NCBI GenBank assembly: GCA_029990175.1
Contig: JARKIP010000017.1
Coordinates: 33,963,001-34,027,000 of the forward strand
Direction of reading: 5' to 3'
Origin: Petunia secreta
Lineage: Eukaryota > Streptophyta > Magnoliopsida > Solanales > Solanaceae
DNA: 64,000 nucleotides
Within the stretch, counting starts at the first letter, position 1, and each line of letters opens with the position of its first letter. Below are positions 59,337-64,000 of this stretch, piece by piece. The notes below the pieces were generated by a model. That model saw only the letters and a list, made by a program, of their open reading frames with translations. It searched no databases and was not told the origin of the DNA. Position numbers and translations under genes: made by a program.

Positions 59337-61439
59337 AAATATTGTTTTGATCTTTGTTTCTATTATGAGACTGTAATTGGGAGATGCTCATTCCATTTTA
59401 GGAATCATGTATTAGGGACTTTCTTTTTGTTTTAGAAATTACTCCCTCTGTTCCACTTATATGCCATAGTTTGGAGTACGAGGGCGGATGTTTTCAATTT
59501 TCGGTGTGAATTCGAACATAGACTCTTCATGTTTTTGGAAATAAAATTTGCATATTTAGAAGCTATATAAAAATTATTATAAGTCAAAGTAGTTATTATT
59601 TAAAAAATATTTGAAGAAAGCGTGGTCGAAGAAGAACGTGTCTGACTCTCGAAATAGTAATTGTGATATTTTTAGACTATCTGTTGCATTTTTAGAAGGT
59701 GCTATTTTTTCTGGTGACAACTTCACTGGAGTTGATGAAAACTGTATTAATGGTGGGTCTTCGTATGGAGTGTTATGGGATCTGTGGTCGAGGGACTGTG
59801 AAGAAAAAGTGGTGAAGTGGTGATTCTGGTGAAATGGGTAAAGGTAGCATGTGGAGGTGGTTTGGTGTTGATCCTTCATGGTAGAAGAAAGAAGCAATTG
59901 TCAAGAAGGGTCATGAGGAAGCTTCAAGAATGGAAACAAGTGCAGCTCCTCCTTTGGATGAGAAGAACTGGAATTTACATTTCTTCGTCTTTAACAAAAG
60001 ATTATGAAGTTGAAAATTATCAACCAAACCAATCAAGAACTTTCTCAATGTTACGTCTTCAAAGCTACCTCTAGCTCTATTGTATTTCTTCTCTCTCTCT
60101 AGCTCTCTCTCACACACATTCTGTGTTTCTTGCTTATATGATTATACCTAGAATTGTATAGTTAACGCGAGGGAGAGGGGCTGTATTAATGAGTATTTGG
60201 TCTTATATGTTCATTATTCTTGTATGGTGATTGGTGACTGTCATAATGGTGTCAGCAAGGCATTAATGTGAGAGTTCTTGGTATCAGAATTTGAAGGGTT
60301 CTTGATTCATGAGTCATGACATATTGTAAAAGACGCTAATTTGATGATAGCTCTTCGATTAAAGTGAAAACACCAACGTCCTGCAGCTTCTCACAGAAAT
60401 TAGATTTTGTACACGAGCTTCCAGAATTTTGTTCTAGGAATATCGAGCTTCTGTGGTGACCACCATCTGTTTGATTTACGTTCAATATATAAAATTCATG
60501 GTGGGTGCTTTGTGTTGTGATCGGTGGAGATGCGGGGATTCCGGACGAGGGCGATAATGATGACAGGATAATGATTGAGAAAGGGGAGAGTGGGGAAGGG
60601 GAACCACCACCTTTTATTGTCCTGACAAAACTGACCTCACCTGTGATATCTGCTGTTCCATTCTCAATTTCCGTCTCTACAGTCTCAAAGGAGGTATGGT
60701 ACCTACCTTATTCTTCCTCATTTCTTATCAGATAAATTTTGATTCTGTTTTAATATTTTCGGATGATTAGAGATTTTTTTATACGCACTGCACTGTTGCT
60801 TTGTTTTTCCAAAATATCATTTTTCTTCAAGTTCCGTGCTAAACAATATACTATCACATTTGCTGTTTAGCGAAGTCTAGTTTGCTATTTGTGATTTGCT
60901 GGTGTTTCTTTGAAATCAATTTTACTAAAGCACATTATTTTTGGAGAACTTTGTTTGTTTCAAAGTTTTTGAATTTCTTTTGGCAATGAATTTTGTAAAA
61001 AAAGCCCGACATTTAAATTTCAATTTGTAAAATTCCTGCTTGAATGTTCAAAAAGGAGCAGTGGAGGACAAAAGGACCGTTGGAGCTGTTTTTCACCCAT
61101 TTATCACCGTCAGATGTCCAAACACAACTTCGCAAAAACTTCTTGCAAAAAGTATTTGTTACAAGTTCAAAAGATGATGCATTTTGTATGAAGGAAAATG
61201 TTCCTCTACTAAAAGAACATTTTCTGTGTAATTAGTTATATTTGGATTAAAAAGTCTTTAGAATCATTTTTTGGTGTTTGATTGAGGAAAAAAAATAAAT
61301 GAAGTATGCTAATCGTATGAGATCGAGAATAGAAGATGAGGATAGTGTTCGGATATTTTTATCGATGAAAATTCAAAACAATGCGAAGTATTGGTTGAGG
61401 AACTAATATGGAAGAAAAGCTGTGATAATTGTAGAAAGA
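59337..61439. other. Spacer without a recognisable gene
   Basis: A Stowaway-like end (ACTCCCTCTGTTCCACTTAT at about 59441) is seen without a matching right end. A CT-rich run lies at about 60087-60115. Several short open frames (59611-59823, 59817-60074, 60505-60735) show no recognised domain and differ in base composition from the two host genes; none is supported as coding. Confidence 0.5.
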
Positions 61440-61598
61440 TGTTGATAGTTATAATAGAATTATCATTTTCCTTATTGTATTGTAATTAGTTATGTTTCCT
61501 TGTTTAGCCCTAGGACTCATTGTATAAATATAACTCCTCATAGGTTGTAATATTCATTCAGAAATAATAGAAGAATTTTCCTTCTCTGAAAATCTTCA
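61440..61598 (+). repeat. Copia 5' LTR
   Basis: Proposed start TGTTGATAG at 61440 (an alternative TG lies at 61421). It ends TCTTCA at 61598, against the primer site. A TATAAATA box lies at 61523-61530. The length of about 160-180 bp suits short-LTR copia families. The start is unconfirmed because the 3' LTR is outside the window. Confidence 0.6.
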
Positions 61599-61610
61599 TG
61601 GTATCAGAGC
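61599..61610 (+). promoter_or_regulatory. Copia primer binding site (tRNA-iMet type)
   Basis: TGGTATCAGAGC, the standard plant copia primer site, complementary to the initiator methionine tRNA 3' end. Confidence 0.9.
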
Positions 61611-62100
61611 CCGCTGCCTTTTGCAGCCTAGGGTTTCATGTGTCACTCTAAGAGGTCAAGTTTTTTCTTCCTCCGGTGGCTGTCCGCTTAAATTAAATTT
61701 TTCGTTGGTTTCTGAAAAAACTAAAAGTACCAAAAGCTTCCGCTTGCACCGGAGATCAAATCCCAAAAAGTTTCTGCCGGAAAACCCTAGCCACGCGCCA
61801 TCCGAAAGTGCGGAACCGGCGAACATGCGCCGGCGCGTGAGAGCAAGTCCGGCTGAATTTTTTTGCAACATTTTTTGGATTGCCCTCGTAGGCTATTTCC
61901 GAACCTATCCATCCAATTTTCAGTAATTTCCGACGTGTCAGACCACTTTCCGGCGAGTTTTTTTAACTTTCCGGCCACTGTTTCTGCAGATCTAGTTGCT
62001 GCCAGGTTTCAAAAAAAAAATTGGTACCAAAATTCTGTTCCTTCCAAATTCAAGGTATACTTTTTAGTTTGTGTGATATTTTTGACTTATTGGAGACGTA
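61611..62100 (+). other. Copia leader and deleted gag region
   Basis: Begins with leader sequence and ends just before protease. It contains no UBN2-type gag fold and no CCHC knuckle. The only open frame (61621-61926) is Ser/Arg/Pro-rich without a domain. This supports an internal deletion of gag, or a natural non-autonomous form. Confidence 0.6.
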
Positions 62101-62103
62101 AAG

Positions 62104-64000
62104 ATGAACAGTCTTTCCAAACTTTATTCTCCATCTGTGGCAACATCCAATTATGTGCAATCGGGTACTGCTTTTACTGCTCATTTAAATTCTTGGATTA
62201 TTGATTCTGGTGCGAATAGACACATGACAGGCTCCTCTAGAAGTTTTCAAAACTACTCTCCATGTCTCAAAAACAATTATGTCAGAATAGCCAATGGGTC
62301 TTTAGCTCCTATCTCTGGAACAGGTTCTATTATGTGTACACCCAATATTACCTTATCATCCGTTCTTCATGTACATGAGTTTTCTGTTAATTTGTTATCT
62401 ATTAGTTCCATCACCAAAGACCTAAACTGTAAAATCGAGTTCTTCCCTGATCATTGTGTTTTTCAGAATCTTCAAACAGGGAAGACGATTGGCAGTGGTA
62501 GATTGCATGATGGCTTATACATGATTAAGGGAAGTAGAGACTCTGGTAAAGCATTTTTTGGAGGAAATAAGGTTGTCAACCAACAAATAGTTCAGTGGCA
62601 TAGGCGGTTGGGCCACCCATCATTTTTTGTTTTAAAGAAGTTATATCCTAGTCTGTTTTCTAAGACTGACTTTGAGTCTTTGTCTTGTGATGCTTGGGAA
62701 TTTGCCAAGCATACTAGAAACTCTTACCAATTGAGTGATAATAAAAATACAATTCTTTTCTCGACTATTCATTCTGACGTATGGGGTCCAACTCAAACAG
62801 TTTCTTTGTCTGGGAGTCGATGGTTTATTAGTTTTATTGATTGTTCTACTAGGTTGACTTGGGTATATTTGCTAAAAGCCAAAAGTGAAGTTTTCTCTTG
62901 CTTTCAGTCATTTCATAAGATGATATGCACTCAATTTGATGCTAAGGTAAAAATCTTGCGAACTGACAATGGAACAGAGTATATGAATAAAACGTTTGGT
63001 GATTATTTGGAATCTAATGGGATAATTCATCAAACTAGTTGTCCTTACACTAGTGCTCAAAATGGGGTTGCTGAAAGAAAGAATAGGCATTTGTTAGAAG
63101 TGGCACGATCTCTTATGTTTACAATGAATCTACCAAAAACTTATTGGGGGGATGCCATACTAGCAGTTGCCTATCTTATCAATAGAATGCCACTTAAAAC
63201 CCTCAATTTTCTAAGTCCACTTGAAGCTTTGAAAGGAAAAATGAATACACTGTTCCTCCAAAGGTTTTTGGGTGTGTCTGCTTTGTTCACTCTAGGAAGT
63301 CTAAAAAAATTGATCCTAGAGCCCTTAAATGTGTGTTTATTGGGTATTCTCCTACTCAAAAAGGGTACAAATGCTATCATCCTCCTTCTAGGAAAGTCTT
63401 TGTCAGCATGGATGTTACCTTTCCAGAATTTGAGCCCTATTTCTGTTCTGCACAATCATCTCTTCCGGGGGAGAATAATAAGAAGGAAGAGATGATCCTC
63501 CCAAGTTTTGTTCAACCTCTTGAGGTTGATACCGCAGACAGAGTTCAGGGGGAGACTGTTGAACGGGAGACTATTGATGGGGAGACTGTTGTGTGTTTAC
63601 ATGGCCTTTTGGATGTACCTGGTTTGAAAACTTACTCGAGGAAAAAGAAAGCAGCTGAAGAAGCAGAAGAAGCCATCATACAATCTGCTGAAGCTGAATC
63701 CTCTTCTACTGGTGAGTTACCTACTTTTCCTAATGAGTTAGATTTGCCTGTTGCTCACAAAAAAGGTGTCAGAACTTGCACTACCAAACATACCTTATCT
63801 AATTTTGTCTCCTTTGATTTCTTATCTCCCTCCTATAGAGCCTTTATCTTGTCTATTTTTTCTGTGTCTATTCCCCAGAATTGGAGGGAAGTGTTTGCAG
63901 ATCCTAAATGGAAGCAAGCTATGATTGAAGAAATGAAGGCTTTATCAAAAAAATAACACTTGGGAACTTGTTACTAAACCACCGGCCAAGAAGCTGGTTG
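62104..64000 (+). pseudogene. Copia pol: protease, integrase, start of RT (incomplete)
   Basis: A frame starting at 62104 reads to 63495. Protease: WIIDSGANRHMTG near 62195 (catalytic DSG kept; GANRHM differs from the usual GATDHM). GAG-pre-integrase zinc module: WHRRLGHPS, then CDAWEFAKHTR near 62690, where the second Cys of the usual CxxC pair is Trp. Integrase: IHSDVWGP (Asp), ILRTDNGTEY (Asp) and QNGVAERKNRHLLE (Glu), all three catalytic residues kept. A frameshift near 63250-63330 moves into the frame open at 63333-63956, with the integrase C-terminus, a Glu-rich linker and the RT start, PQNWREVFADPKWKQAMIEE. A further shift in an A-run near 63945 lies just before the window edge. Confidence 0.85.

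Larger units (their letters stand above)
61440..64000 (+). mobile_element. Ty1/copia retrotransposon, running off the window, gag mostly missing
   Basis: A short LTR is followed directly by the initiator-tRNA-Met-type primer site, a leader, and pol in the copia order protease, integrase, RT. The window ends at the start of RT, so the 3' LTR is not seen. Only about 500 bases separate the primer site from the protease, so most of gag is absent. Confidence 0.85.

Noticed and set aside
59611..60735. Possible small host genes downstream of the palindrome
   Set aside because: Short frames with no domain, no exon-intron structure and no codon pattern like the two host genes.

Overview
This is a piece of a plant nuclear genome, most likely from the nightshade family (Solanaceae). 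It carries two intron-rich, plant-type protein genes, plant Ty3/gypsy and Ty1/copia retrotransposons, a Mutator-like transposon, the 3' part of a TS-type SINE (a family known from Solanaceae) and an AT-rich endogenous pararetrovirus of the kind known from Nicotiana, Solanum and Petunia. No bacterial gene, tRNA, rRNA or CRISPR array was seen. The species cannot be named from the sequence alone.

Layout. Positions 250-2176 and 14936-17388 are one decayed caulimovirid (pararetrovirus) copy: coat-protein end, protease, RT/RNase H and a viroplasmin-type transactivator ORF, all full of stops and frameshifts. It is split by a 12.75-kb Athila-type Ty3/gypsy element (2177-14930, minus strand, both LTRs present, 5-bp target duplication CTACT). 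At 17389 a very large Tat/Ogre-type element begins (4.1-kb 5' LTR, tRNA-Arg-type PBS, extra ORF1, gag, protease with G-patch, candidate intron, RT, two RNase H domains, integrase, 43-bp minisatellite). It stops near 34870 without a 3' LTR, where a broken, intron-containing Mutator-like transposase gene begins (34870-39536, minus strand). A second pararetrovirus fragment follows (39537-40757). The first 40.8 kb is therefore a nest of dead mobile DNA.

Positions 42.5-56.4 kb form a gene island. Two TIR-bearing MITEs with GAACTTC-rich tandem repeats sit just upstream of a clean 10-exon gene for a 480-aa NEMP/DUF2215 nuclear-envelope membrane protein (42560-47687). About 2 kb further on is a clean 7-exon gene for a 1145-aa INTS7-like Integrator subunit (49700-56410). 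In both genes the exon phases join without a stop using GT-AG introns, so both look functional. They lie on the same strand but their roles are unrelated (nuclear membrane; snRNA 3'-end processing).

Downstream, a near-perfect 2.5-kb palindrome made from two head-to-head copies of an Athila third-ORF fragment lies about 400 bp after the INTS7 stop codon. After a 2-kb stretch with no recognisable gene, a Ty1/copia element starts at about 61440 and runs off the end; most of its gag is missing. I found no clearly new biological system. The most interesting items are the viral and transposon nesting, the long hairpin locus, the MITE pair beside the NEMP promoter and the candidate Ogre intron.
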